A stretch of DNA of 37,132 nucleotides from Actinomycetota bacterium (lineage in GTDB: Bacteria; Actinomycetota; Actinomycetes; S36-B12): assembly GCA_009699015.1 (NCBI GenBank), contig WLOY01000018.1, positions 1 through 37,132 on the forward strand. The letters are read 5' to 3'. The notes beneath the pieces are model-generated. The model did no database searches and had not been told where the DNA came from. It worked only from the letters and a program-made list of their open reading frames with translations. Each line of letters opens with the position of its first letter. The stretch's first letter is position 1. Shown one piece after another: positions 8,755 through 17,209 of this stretch. The position numbers and the translations under genes were made by a program.

Positions 8755-8775
8755 TGACAGAATAGACGCTGTCAA
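8734..8775. promoter_or_regulatory. Putative ArsR operator array overlapping the start of the ArsR-ArsC fusion gene
   Basis: Direct repeat ATTCATTGAC at 8734-8743 and 8749-8758 (15-bp period); palindrome TCAAT-ATTC-ATTGA (8744-8757); inverted repeat TTGACAG-N8-CTGTCAA (8754-8775). Confidence 0.6.
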
Positions 8776-8830
8776 CCCGCTTGACCGGTTTGCTCGCGGT
8801 GATTCGGTAACCGAACCGTGATGTAGAGGC

Positions 8831-10291
8831 TCAGCCGATACGGATGGGCCGGCTCGGAGCCGATATGGGCGTGCTGCCGGCCTCGGTCACGGCCTGAACA
8901 GTGAAGCGGTAGGTGCCGGGCTTGGACGGGAGCGCATTGCACGGGAGCGACGCGAGGGTGAGTGCGCTGCGGCCCTTCGGCAGTCCGGAGCACAGCACCT
9001 TGTTCCGGTTGTCGCGGACGGTATACGACGTCACGACCGCGGACGACTTGCCGGCCAGGGTTTGGTACACGATCGAGTACTTGCCTTTGCCCGCCTTCAC
9101 GATCTTGGGTGCCGGAAGTTGGGTCGGGGTGGCGACGACAGCCGGATCGGCCGTGATGGGCATTGCGTCACCCTCGTTCTCCGCGTTCCGGCTGCGAACC
9201 GTGTAGGCGTACGTGCCGTCCGGGAGATCGGGGACCGTGCAGGAGGTGGTGGCTGACTGGCAGACGACTGCACCGGATGCGTCGAGGACGTCATAGCCCA
9301 CCACTGTCTCGGGCGAGGTCGCGGGAGCCTGCCACTCGACGACCACCGAGCGATTGCGAGCCGTGAGGGTGATGCCCTGCGGGGCACTCGGGATTGTCGG
9401 ATAGCCCGCTGCGCGCAATGCGTTGTTGACCATCTCGAGATAGCCGAGGGCAAAGAGGCCGACATTCGAGTAATTCGTCACCTGGCCGCACGGGGCGTTG
9501 CCGCCGGCCATCTCGCCGATGAGGATGTTGCCGGTGGCGTCGGACACCCAAGCGGGACTACCGCTATCGCCCGGGCAGATGCCGGTTGCGGGCGACTGCC
9601 CGGTGGCGAAGACGGGGCCGAGTGAGGACTCGGTGTTGAAGGAGATGAGCGGCAGGCTCGTCGCGAAGGGATTCGACGTTCGCTGCCCTGGGCCGGTGAG
9701 CCCGTACCCGGCGTGCTGCACCTGGGTGCCGGCTGCCAGCCACCTCGCCATGTCGAAATGGGTTGCGAGCCGGGTGAAGCCGGGGGCGCCGAGATCGCGG
9801 TCCAGTTGCAGGATGGCGATGTCATTCGGCTGCACCTGGCTCGAGGTGTTCACGTAGTTCGCCGGCCGCCATGCGTCGATGACCGTCACGGCCGCCGGGC
9901 CCTGCGGGCCGGTGTTGCTGTATGTCAGCGCGGTGGAGCCGGGGCTGAAGAGCGCGAATCCCCGCACGCCAGCGGCGGACTCGTGATCTGTCGTGCAATG
10001 GGAGGCGGTGAGGACGAGCCGGCCGCGCAGCATTCCGCCCGTGCAGCCGGTGGGCCAGCTCGTGCCGTTGAAGGTGGAGATGCTCACAATGGCGGGGTTG
10101 CCGTTCGTCGGGGTGCCCCCGTAGACGCGGGGGGTGGCAAGCGGTTGGGCGGAGGCGGCAGGGGCAAGCGCGAGGGCTGACAGGGAGACGACTGCAGCGA
10201 GCGCAACGGGTGCGAGGAAGCCGACCGGCAGGGCGCGCCTTCGCGGCCCTGCTGCCCGAGGGGACATATGTCGAAGTCTGCTGGGGACCAT
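8831..10291 (-). CDS. Secreted trypsin-like (S1) serine protease with C-terminal Fn3-like domains
   Basis: Signal peptide ending ASAQP; LVLTASHC, NDIAILQLDRDL, CPGDSGSPAWV; C-term Fn3-like repeats. Start may be the ATG at 10267. Confidence 0.9.
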   Translation of the reverse strand: MVPSRLRHMSPRAAGPRRRALPVGFLAPVALAAVVSLSALALAPAASAQPLATPRVYGGTPTNGNPAIVSISTFNGTSWPTGCTGGMLRGRLVLTASHCTTDHESAAGVRGFALFSPGSTALTYSNTGPQGPAAVTVIDAWRPANYVNTSSQVQPNDIAILQLDRDLGAPGFTRLATHFDMARWLAAGTQVQHAGYGLTGPGQRTSNPFATSLPLISFNTESSLGPVFATGQSPATGICPGDSGSPAWVSDATGNILIGEMAGGNAPCGQVTNYSNVGLFALGYLEMVNNALRAAGYPTIPSAPQGITLTARNRSVVVEWQAPATSPETVVGYDVLDASGAVVCQSATTSCTVPDLPDGTYAYTVRSRNAENEGDAMPITADPAVVATPTQLPAPKIVKAGKGKYSIVYQTLAGKSSAVVTSYTVRDNRNKVLCSGLPKGRSALTLASLPCNALPSKPGTYRFTVQAVTEAGSTPISAPSRPIRIG

Positions 10292-10343
10292 AGTCCCTTA
10301 ATTGTGCCACGGAATATGAGCCTCGCCACGTCGGTGTAGCCCC

Positions 10344-10398
10344 TGCTGTGCGCCTGCGGCGCCCCTGACCATGCTGTGCGCCTGCGGCGCCCCTGACC
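10344..10398. repeat. Perfect 27-bp direct repeat (tgctgtgcgcctgcggcgcccctgacc) x2, 28-bp period
   Basis: Units 10344-10370 and 10372-10398, identical; each contains GCGCC-tgc-GGCGC. Confidence 0.95.
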
Positions 10399-10440
10399 GG
10401 TCTGCCCAGCTGACCAACGCTTCGGGACTCCCGTGCGCAA

Positions 10441-10478
10441 AGGTTACGTTGCCGTAGGTTACGCTGGCGTAGGTTACT
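10441..10478 (+). promoter_or_regulatory. Three iterons of AGGTTAC at exact 15-bp spacing upstream of the alpha/beta hydrolase gene
   Basis: AGGTTACGTTGCCGT / AGGTTACGCTGGCGT / AGGTTACT at 10441, 10456, 10471; ends 32 bp before the ATG at 10511. Confidence 0.6.
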
Positions 10479-10510
10479 GAAGGAAGAGCGCGAGGAGCGG
10501 GGAGTCGATC

Positions 10511-11392
10511 ATGGGCCACACGGCAACGGCAGGCGCGGGAGCACAGGCAGTGCCCGTGCGGGAACACGTGAACCTGCACGGGAGAACCGTGGCGTTTCGC
10601 GAGCACCGGGGGGTCGGCACGCCGCTCCTGCTCGTCCACGGCATCGGGTCAAGCGCTGACACGTGGCAGCCGGTCTTCGAGCGCCTCGCCGCGCAGGACG
10701 CCTCGGTCATCGCGGTGGATCTGCCCGGTCACGGCGAATCCTCCAAGGAGTCGGGCGACTACAGCCTCGGAGCGATGGCGAGCACCCTGCGCGACCTGCT
10801 CGACCTCCTCGGGCACGAGAGGGTCCACCTCGTCGGGCACTCCCTCGGGGGCGGCATCTCCCTCCAGTTCGCCTACCAGTTCCCCGAGCGCGTCGACCGG
10901 CTCGTCCTCGTCTCCAGCGGAGGTCTGGGCGAGGAGGCGTTCGTCGGGCTCCGGGCGGGCGCCCTGCCGGGAGCGGCACTTGCCCTCAAGGTCGCCATCA
11001 ACCGCAGGACCATCGCCGGGGCAACCCGGGTCGGCCGCGTCCTCGCACGGGTTGGCGTCGAGCCCCATGCCCTCAGCCCGAGTGCGCTGCGCACCGTGAG
11101 CAGGCTCGGCGACGACGAGCGGAGGGACGCCTTCCTCGCCACCCTGCGCAGTGTCGTCGGCGTGCGGGGACAACGGGTCTCGGCGCTGGAGAAGCTGTAC
11201 CTCATAGAAGGCGACCGGGTCCTCATCGTGTGGGGCGATCGCGATCCGATGATTCCGATGGCCCACGGTGCCCACGCCCACGCGCTGCTCGAGGGGAGCC
11301 GGTTCGTCGCCTTCCCCGGCGCCAAGCATGAGCCGCATGTCGATGACCCGGCCAGATTCGTGGCGCTGGTCCTCGAGCATGTCGGCGCCTGA
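10511..11392 (+). CDS. Alpha/beta-fold hydrolase
   Basis: LLLVHGIGSSADTW, DLPGHGESSK, LVGHSLGGGISLQFA, IVWGDRDPMIP, catalytic His in AKHEPHVDDP. Confidence 0.95.
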   Translation: MGHTATAGAGAQAVPVREHVNLHGRTVAFREHRGVGTPLLLVHGIGSSADTWQPVFERLAAQDASVIAVDLPGHGESSKESGDYSLGAMASTLRDLLDLLGHERVHLVGHSLGGGISLQFAYQFPERVDRLVLVSSGGLGEEAFVGLRAGALPGAALALKVAINRRTIAGATRVGRVLARVGVEPHALSPSALRTVSRLGDDERRDAFLATLRSVVGVRGQRVSALEKLYLIEGDRVLIVWGDRDPMIPMAHGAHAHALLEGSRFVAFPGAKHEPHVDDPARFVALVLEHVGA

Positions 11393-11410
11393 ACCGGTCC
11401 GCGTCCTCCG

Positions 11411-12214
11411 ATGCGAGTAGTGGCGGGCTTTCTCCGCGCCTGCCATCCCGGCCCGACCGTGGCGGTCACGGTCGTCATCACCGCATTCGCGTGGAGCGTC
11501 GGCTGGCGACTCCCGGGAATCGCACTCCTGCTCGTGACGGTCCTCGTCGGCCAGCTGTCGGTCGGCTGGAGCAATGACGCCCACGACGCAGGCCTCGACG
11601 CCGCGTCCGGCCGCACTTCCAAGCCCACCGTCGGCGCACAGGTCACCGCGCGGGCATTGTGGTCGGGCGCGCTGGCCGCACTCGTCGTCTCGTTCGCGCT
11701 CAGCTGGATCGTCGCCGGACCGGTGGGGGGAACCTTTCACGTCTTCTCCGTGGCCATGGCCTGGCTCTATAACCTTCGGCTCTCCCGAACCGCGTGGTCC
11801 TGGCTGCCCTATGCGCTCGCGTTCGGCGCGGTTCCGGGCTTCGTGACGTACGGCCTCGACGGGCAGCCGCCGACGTTGTGGTCATCCTTCTGCTTCGCGA
11901 TCATCGGCGTCAGCGCGCACCTGGCGAATGCACTGCCCGACCTCCAGTCAGACACCGAGGCCGGCATGGGCGGCCTCGCGGTGCACCTCGGGCGCCGGCG
12001 CTCGGTTCTCGTGTGCTGGACGTTGCTGGCCGCCGGCACGGCGGTCCTCGCCTTGGTTGCGGCGCGATCGAACTCGATAATCGCCGCTGGCCTCGTCATC
12101 GCCTACGCGGGCGCCGTGGTGATCGGGTCCCGATCGAGGAGGAGGTCGGGCATGTTCACCGCACTCATCGGCGCGGTCGTGATCGATGTGGTTGCGGTCG
12201 TTCTCGTTGCCTGA
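11411..12214 (+). CDS. UbiA-family prenyltransferase-like membrane protein
   Basis: Multiple TM segments; UbiA-type motif WSNDAHDAGLDAASGRTSKP; second Asp-rich region LPDLQSDTEAGMGGLAVHLG. Confidence 0.85.
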   Translation: MRVVAGFLRACHPGPTVAVTVVITAFAWSVGWRLPGIALLLVTVLVGQLSVGWSNDAHDAGLDAASGRTSKPTVGAQVTARALWSGALAALVVSFALSWIVAGPVGGTFHVFSVAMAWLYNLRLSRTAWSWLPYALAFGAVPGFVTYGLDGQPPTLWSSFCFAIIGVSAHLANALPDLQSDTEAGMGGLAVHLGRRRSVLVCWTLLAAGTAVLALVAARSNSIIAAGLVIAYAGAVVIGSRSRRRSGMFTALIGAVVIDVVAVVLVA

Positions 12215-12262
12215 TCGGGTCTTGCCCGCTGCTCGGGCATAGACCGGCCAAGACTGGTCCGA

Positions 12263-13294
12263 ATGACCGGCTCGCCGACGCATCGGGCACCGCCGCTCAT
12301 GGACCATTGGCCTTGTATCCACAGCCGGCCGTATCCACACCCGTCCAGTGACCGACATAACCCTTGCGAGGTAGACGTTTCCACCATCGAGGCAACTGAG
12401 ATTGGGCGCAACATCATTGCTGATGCCCCGCAGGCCGCTCCCCAGCGACGTAAGAGCGACCTCATGGATACGCGCGCGCTCATGGGGGTGGTCCAACTGC
12501 TCATGACTCGGCCGAGTTGCGATCACATCGCCCAGCACCTTGTCCTCAGCCTCATGCCAGATCACCGCGCCCGGGCCGCCGTCATCAGCCTGTTCGGCCA
12601 GGACGGCCTGCTCCATGCCGTCGGGTCCTTCGGCGTCCCGCCCACGCTCCTTGAGTCCTTCACCACCCTGTCGCTCTGGGACACCTCGCCGATGACCGAC
12701 GCCGTTCGCGCCGGGGAGCCGCTCATCGTCTCCTCTCGGGAGGAACTCACCGACCGCTACCCGTGGCTGGACTCCGAGATGACCACGAGTGACTCGATCG
12801 TCGTGTGGCCGCTCAGCCTCCCGGGGGAGCGCGTTGGTGCCGTCCAGTTCTTCCTCAGCGGGTCCCCGAGCATCGACATGCTGCACGCCGAGCTGAATGG
12901 GGTCTCGGCTGTCGTCGCGCTCTACCTGAGCATGCTCTTCGGTGACATGGGCCGGGCATCGCACGCGATGAGCGCTCCTGCTGGTGATCGGCCCGAAGGC
13001 CCGCAGGTGGGGATCATTCCGCTGGCCGAACGCGCCGGTGGATGGACCGTCCCGCCGGCCGAGGTGCAGGCGGCCGACCGACCCGACCTCACCGAACGGC
13101 AGGCCCGCATCCTGGAACTGCTCGCGAAGGGGATGACGAACCCGCAGATTTCGAGGCAGGTCGGCTACAGCGAATCGACGGTCCGCCAGGAGACGATGGC
13201 CATCTACCGCTACTTCGGGGTGAGCGGGCGCCATGAGGCGGTTCGCATGGCAGGACTGCGCGGCATGCTGCACGGGTCAAAGTCGACTGTCTAG
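12263..13294 (+). CDS. LuxR-type (C-terminal HTH) regulator with GAF-like N-terminal sensor region
   Basis: C-term LTERQARILELLAKGMTNPQISRQVGYSESTVRQETMAIYRYFGVSGRHEAVRMA. Start uncertain: ATG at 12464 (MDTRALMGVVQLL) is an alternative. Confidence 0.82.
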   Translation: MTGSPTHRAPPLMDHWPCIHSRPYPHPSSDRHNPCEVDVSTIEATEIGRNIIADAPQAAPQRRKSDLMDTRALMGVVQLLMTRPSCDHIAQHLVLSLMPDHRARAAVISLFGQDGLLHAVGSFGVPPTLLESFTTLSLWDTSPMTDAVRAGEPLIVSSREELTDRYPWLDSEMTTSDSIVVWPLSLPGERVGAVQFFLSGSPSIDMLHAELNGVSAVVALYLSMLFGDMGRASHAMSAPAGDRPEGPQVGIIPLAERAGGWTVPPAEVQAADRPDLTERQARILELLAKGMTNPQISRQVGYSESTVRQETMAIYRYFGVSGRHEAVRMAGLRGMLHGSKSTV

Positions 13295-13328
13295 GCCGAG
13301 CGTCACCTTTCGTCACCGAACGGGTGAA

Positions 13329-14282
13329 TCAAGGGTGGTGCGCGGCGCTGCGGATTGCGCCAAGGACCTCGGCGACACGGATGGAATCGCTCATTGGCAC
13401 GATCCATGCCTCGCGGCCCTCGATGCGGGCGCTCACCTGCTCAACCATGACCTGGTAGGCATCGACCGGCGCGAAGGACTCCTCGTGGTCGCCGATGATG
13501 AGCGTGGTCTCCTCGCGCCAGGCGGTGAACGCCGGCCCGATGCCCGTGGCGGCGAGGACATCGGACCCGAGGACCCGCAGGTGCTGGGCCTCGGGTTGCT
13601 CGAAGGAACTCAGTGCCGTCGCGCGAATGACGCCGTCGACAACGGCGGTGACCTCTGTCGTGAGGTCGACCCCTGACGGTCCGGTCGACGAGTTCGCCCG
13701 CTCCACTTCGACGATCTGTGCCCCGCCGGTGAAGTCGGCCCAGGCGTGCACCTGGTAGCCGCCGGTGTCGAGGAGGGCACCACCGCCCTTGCGCGGATCA
13801 GCACGGTAGTTGCCGTCGATCTGGCCGGGGAAGGTGAAGGCGGAGTCGATGGCCGTGATCTCGCCGAGCGCGCCGGATCCGACGAGTTCGGCGAGCCGGC
13901 GGAAACGGGGGTGCCAGCGGGTCCACACGGCCTCGACGAGGAGCCGATCGGCGAATACCGCTGCCTCGGCCATGCGGCGTGCCTCGCCGGCATCGAGTCC
14001 GAGCGGCTTCTCGCACAGGACGTGCTTGCCGGCCGCGAGGGCCCTGATCGCCCATTCGAGATGCTGGTCATTGGCCAGGCAGATGTAGACGGCATCCACC
14101 GACGGGTCCTCGATGAGGCGGTCGTAGGAAGGATGGACGATGCCGGGCTCGAGACCTGCCGATCGCTCAGCGCTGCGGCTCGCCACCGCGTGAAGCCGTG
14201 CGCCCTGCGCGGCGTGGACTGCGGGGGCCATGGCCCGTGTGGCTATCCAGCCGGCGCCGAGGAAGCCCCACCTGATTGTCAC
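13329..14282 (-). CDS. Gfo/Idh/MocA-family oxidoreductase
   Basis: WGFLGAGWIATRAMAPA; VDAVYICLANDQHLEWAIRALAAGKHVLCEKPLGLDAGEARRM. Confidence 0.93.
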   Translation of the reverse strand: MTIRWGFLGAGWIATRAMAPAVHAAQGARLHAVASRSAERSAGLEPGIVHPSYDRLIEDPSVDAVYICLANDQHLEWAIRALAAGKHVLCEKPLGLDAGEARRMAEAAVFADRLLVEAVWTRWHPRFRRLAELVGSGALGEITAIDSAFTFPGQIDGNYRADPRKGGGALLDTGGYQVHAWADFTGGAQIVEVERANSSTGPSGVDLTTEVTAVVDGVIRATALSSFEQPEAQHLRVLGSDVLAATGIGPAFTAWREETTLIIGDHEESFAPVDAYQVMVEQVSARIEGREAWIVPMSDSIRVAEVLGAIRSAAHHP

Positions 14283-14285
14283 CGG

Positions 14286-15347
14286 CTACCTGAGGAGGTG
14301 GGGCACGACGGGCAGGCCGTTTTCGAGGGCAGAAGCCTCGGCGGCCTGCATGAGGGCGACGACGTCGCGGGACTGGCTGGCCGAGACCGCCATGGGCACC
14401 CCGTTCGCAAGGAACTCGACGACCGACGCATGGAAGGCGTGGGCCGGCACGTCATCGAGTGGCATGCGCTGCCTTGTTCCGTCGGGCCGGTGGAGCGTGA
14501 GGATCGCCGGGAGGTCGGCGACGGCGGGTTCGGCCTGCGGGTCCCAGTCGCCGACGATTGCCCCGGTCGTGCCGAGGACGTAGAACTTGGGCTTGCGTGC
14601 GGCCGCGAGATCGGAGTTGACGAAGGTCGCCTGCGTGCCATCGGTGAAGGTGATCGTCACCTGCGCGTGGTCGGCATTCGTGACGTGCGTCCACTGGCGC
14701 TTGTGGTTCACGCCGCTCACATGGGCTACCTCGCCGGGCATGACCGCGAGGACCTGGTCGAGGAAGTGGCTGCCCCAGTCGAAGATCGCCCCTCCGGAGA
14801 CGGCGGCATCGGAGTGCCAGTAGGTGCAGGGCTTGGAGTGGCCGCCGACGAAGCTGTCGTACTGGAAGACCTCGCCGATCGCCCCGGAGGAGATGAGCGC
14901 GGCGAGGGTGACGAAATCGCGGTCGTAGCGGCGGTTCTGGTACACAACGAGGAGCAGCCCGCGTGATTCGGCGAGGGACATGAGTTCGTCGCACTGCTCC
15001 GCAGTCAGGGCCATGGGCTTTTCGAGGATGACATGGATGCCGCGCTGGAGGGCGGCCTTGGCCCACGAGTAGTGGCTGTCAGGGGGGGTCGATACGACGA
15101 CGAGGTCGATGGTCCCCGAGTCGAGCATCACGCCGGCATCCTCGAAGGCGGCCGCCTCGGGCGCGAGTTCGAGGGCAGAGGCGATTCGCTCAGGATTCGT
15201 GTCGCAGACGGCCGACAGGACGAGGCCATCGGTGGCCTGGACCGCAAGGTTGTGCTCATGGCCGATGGCACCGTAGGCGAGAAGGCCGACACGGATATTG
15301 GACGAAGGCACGTTGCGGGCTCCCAGCGCAGGCGGATGAACGGACAC
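14286..15347 (-). CDS. Gfo/Idh/MocA-family oxidoreductase (second copy, adjacent)
   Basis: RVGLLAYGAIGHEHNLAVQ; IDLVVVSTPPDSHYSWAKAALQRGIHVILEKPMALTAEQCDEL; CTYWHSDAAVSGGAIFDWGSHFLDQ. Confidence 0.93.
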   Translation of the reverse strand: MSVHPPALGARNVPSSNIRVGLLAYGAIGHEHNLAVQATDGLVLSAVCDTNPERIASALELAPEAAAFEDAGVMLDSGTIDLVVVSTPPDSHYSWAKAALQRGIHVILEKPMALTAEQCDELMSLAESRGLLLVVYQNRRYDRDFVTLAALISSGAIGEVFQYDSFVGGHSKPCTYWHSDAAVSGGAIFDWGSHFLDQVLAVMPGEVAHVSGVNHKRQWTHVTNADHAQVTITFTDGTQATFVNSDLAAARKPKFYVLGTTGAIVGDWDPQAEPAVADLPAILTLHRPDGTRQRMPLDDVPAHAFHASVVEFLANGVPMAVSASQSRDVVALMQAAEASALENGLPVVPHLLR

Positions 15348-15490
15348 CTGACCCTAGGGCCAAAACGCTTCGGTGGCACCTGCGGGGAAACAGCGTCCGG
15401 AACTTGTGTCAACCCGCCAAAACTCCGCCGAAGGGAGTAGAAAGGAGGTGTAGGGCGTTCGCATCATCCATCGATAACGAAGGAGCGAAT

Positions 15491-15985
15491 ATGTCACAGC
15501 AGTCCACCGGTCCCACCCGCCTCGCCCGTCTCGCGGCCAAGGAAGTCCCCCATCGCAAGTCAGACAGGTTCTTCGCCGCGAAATCGGCCGCGAAGGCCGA
15601 CTGCGAGCAACTCATCGTCGATGTGCGGCGATCTCACATGCGCGAGGCCACGACCGCGGAGCTGCTCCGGGCAGCCGAGCGCGTCATGCGCGAGCTCCAC
15701 GAGATCACCCTGGACACCCCGGACGCACGCAACCTGGTCGTCGATCTCGACAAGCAGATCCAGCACCTGCAACTGGCCGAGCGATGGGTGAGCGCGGCCG
15801 AGCGCGTCGTGAGTCGCCTGGGCTCCAACGGCGCCAAGGAGGTGCGCGACGGCGTGCTCGAGGCGTCCGACACGGTCATGTGGTGCGTCCGGGCCGAGCG
15901 CTGGAACGGCAAGCTCACCGCCTCGCTCACCGTGCTCGAGCAGGTTGTCCGGGACGCCGAGGTACATGCGGCCCGTACCGCTTAA
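15491..15985 (+). CDS. Uncharacterised predicted alpha-helical protein
   Basis: ATG at 15491 preceded by GAAGGAG; Ala/Glu/Arg-rich heptad-like sequence; no family recognised. Confidence 0.7.
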   Translation: MSQQSTGPTRLARLAAKEVPHRKSDRFFAAKSAAKADCEQLIVDVRRSHMREATTAELLRAAERVMRELHEITLDTPDARNLVVDLDKQIQHLQLAERWVSAAERVVSRLGSNGAKEVRDGVLEASDTVMWCVRAERWNGKLTASLTVLEQVVRDAEVHAARTA

Positions 15986-16001
15986 CGCCTCGCGTATTCG
16001 A

Positions 16002-16047
16002 CTTGCGCTTCGAAAGGGAATCTCTCGTATCCCCTTCGAAGCGTAAG
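16002..16047. terminator. Stem-loop downstream of the helical hypothetical (terminator-like)
   Basis: CTTGCGCTTCGAAAGGG (16002-16018), 12-nt loop, CCCCTTCGAAGCGTAAG (16031-16047); 15 of 17 positions complementary. Confidence 0.6.
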
Positions 16048-16154
16048 GTCGGAGGCCGGAGATGATGCCCTTTCCTCATTCCGCGGACGCCCTTGGCACG
16101 GGATACTTCTGCGTCGGCGTTCGCAGGTGCGTCGCGTCATGAGCGGAGGCACCG

Positions 16155-16856
16155 ATGAGCCACGGAGCAGAGCAGGTCCTCGAGGGCCAAGGCGGCAGCG
16201 ATTACGAGCGCTACATCCGCACAGACGAGCTTCTCGTGCTGCAGAAGGGCCCCGAGGAGTGGTTGCACCGCGATGAGCTGCTCTTCACCGTCACCCATCA
16301 GTCCTCCGAGCTCTGGCTCAAGCTCGCAATCTCGGAGGTGACCGAGGCCCTGGCATTGCTCCGATCCGGCCGCGTGCAGCCAGCCCTTCGACTCCTCACC
16401 CGGGTGCGGATGTGCATCGGGTACGCGACCATCCAGCTCGACATGCTCGAGCAGATGACCCCGTGGGACTACCAGCAGGTGCGAAAGGCCCTCGGGCACG
16501 GCTCCGGGTTCGACTCCCCGGGGTTTCGCGGTATCAGGGCCGTGGTCCCAGAACTCGGTACCGCCTTCTTCGCGATGGTCGATGAGCGCGACCTCGCACT
16601 CATCGACCTCTTCACCGGCTATGAGGGACACGAGGACCTCTACCAACTGGCCGAGATGCTCTTCGATATCGACGAGGCGTTCATGGCCTGGCGCGACCGG
16701 CACTTCCGGGTGGTCGAGCGGACGATCGGCTTCAATGTTCGGGGAACCCAGGGCACGCCCGTCGAGGTGATCGGCGGCCTGCGGGACCGCAAGTTCTTCC
16801 CGGAGCTGTGGGATATCAGGTCGGACCTGTCGAACCTCGCGGACGAGATCCTGTAG
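16155..16856 (+). CDS. kynA: Tryptophan 2,3-dioxygenase
   Basis: DYERYIRTDELLVLQKGPEEWLHRDELLFTVTHQSSELWLKL; ATIQLDMLEQMTPWDYQQVRKALGHGSGFDSPGFR; TQGTPVEVIGGLRDRKFFPELWDIRSDL. Confidence 0.92.
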   Translation: MSHGAEQVLEGQGGSDYERYIRTDELLVLQKGPEEWLHRDELLFTVTHQSSELWLKLAISEVTEALALLRSGRVQPALRLLTRVRMCIGYATIQLDMLEQMTPWDYQQVRKALGHGSGFDSPGFRGIRAVVPELGTAFFAMVDERDLALIDLFTGYEGHEDLYQLAEMLFDIDEAFMAWRDRHFRVVERTIGFNVRGTQGTPVEVIGGLRDRKFFPELWDIRSDLSNLADEIL

Positions 16857-16900
16857 CCCGGCTCAGGACGCGGCCTGAGGCGCCGCACTAGCCTTCGGCC

Positions 16901-17209
16901 ATGCGCATTACCGTTGCCGTCGTCGCGGCCCTGTCGCTCGTCGCCGGGTTCGCCATCGCGCTTCTCACCGGTAATCGCCTCGCCGGCGGCATCGCCTTGC
17001 TGGCAGGCGGGGTCTGGTGCGCGATTCAACTCCTGCGGATGGCCGGGCCGTGGCGCACGTCGGTCGTCGGCCTGGTCTACGTCGCGGCGTTCGCGGTATC
17101 GCATCCCCTCGGCGCGGTCATCGGATCGTGGGCGTCCGTCCTCCTCGTAGCGGCCGTCACCGCTGCCGTTGCCTACCTGATCGTGCCGAAGGCGGCGTCG
17201 AGGAACTGA
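16901..17209 (+). CDS. Small hydrophobic membrane protein, unknown function
   Basis: 102 aa, about three to four predicted hydrophobic segments. Confidence 0.6.
   Translation: MRITVAVVAALSLVAGFAIALLTGNRLAGGIALLAGGVWCAIQLLRMAGPWRTSVVGLVYVAAFAVSHPLGAVIGSWASVLLVAAVTAAVAYLIVPKAASRN

Noticed and set aside
11948-13273. 441-aa minus ORF opposite the UbiA-like/LuxR genes, and 10649..11740 minus opposite the hydrolase
   Set aside because: Antisense of convincing genes; composition is typical of a shadow frame.
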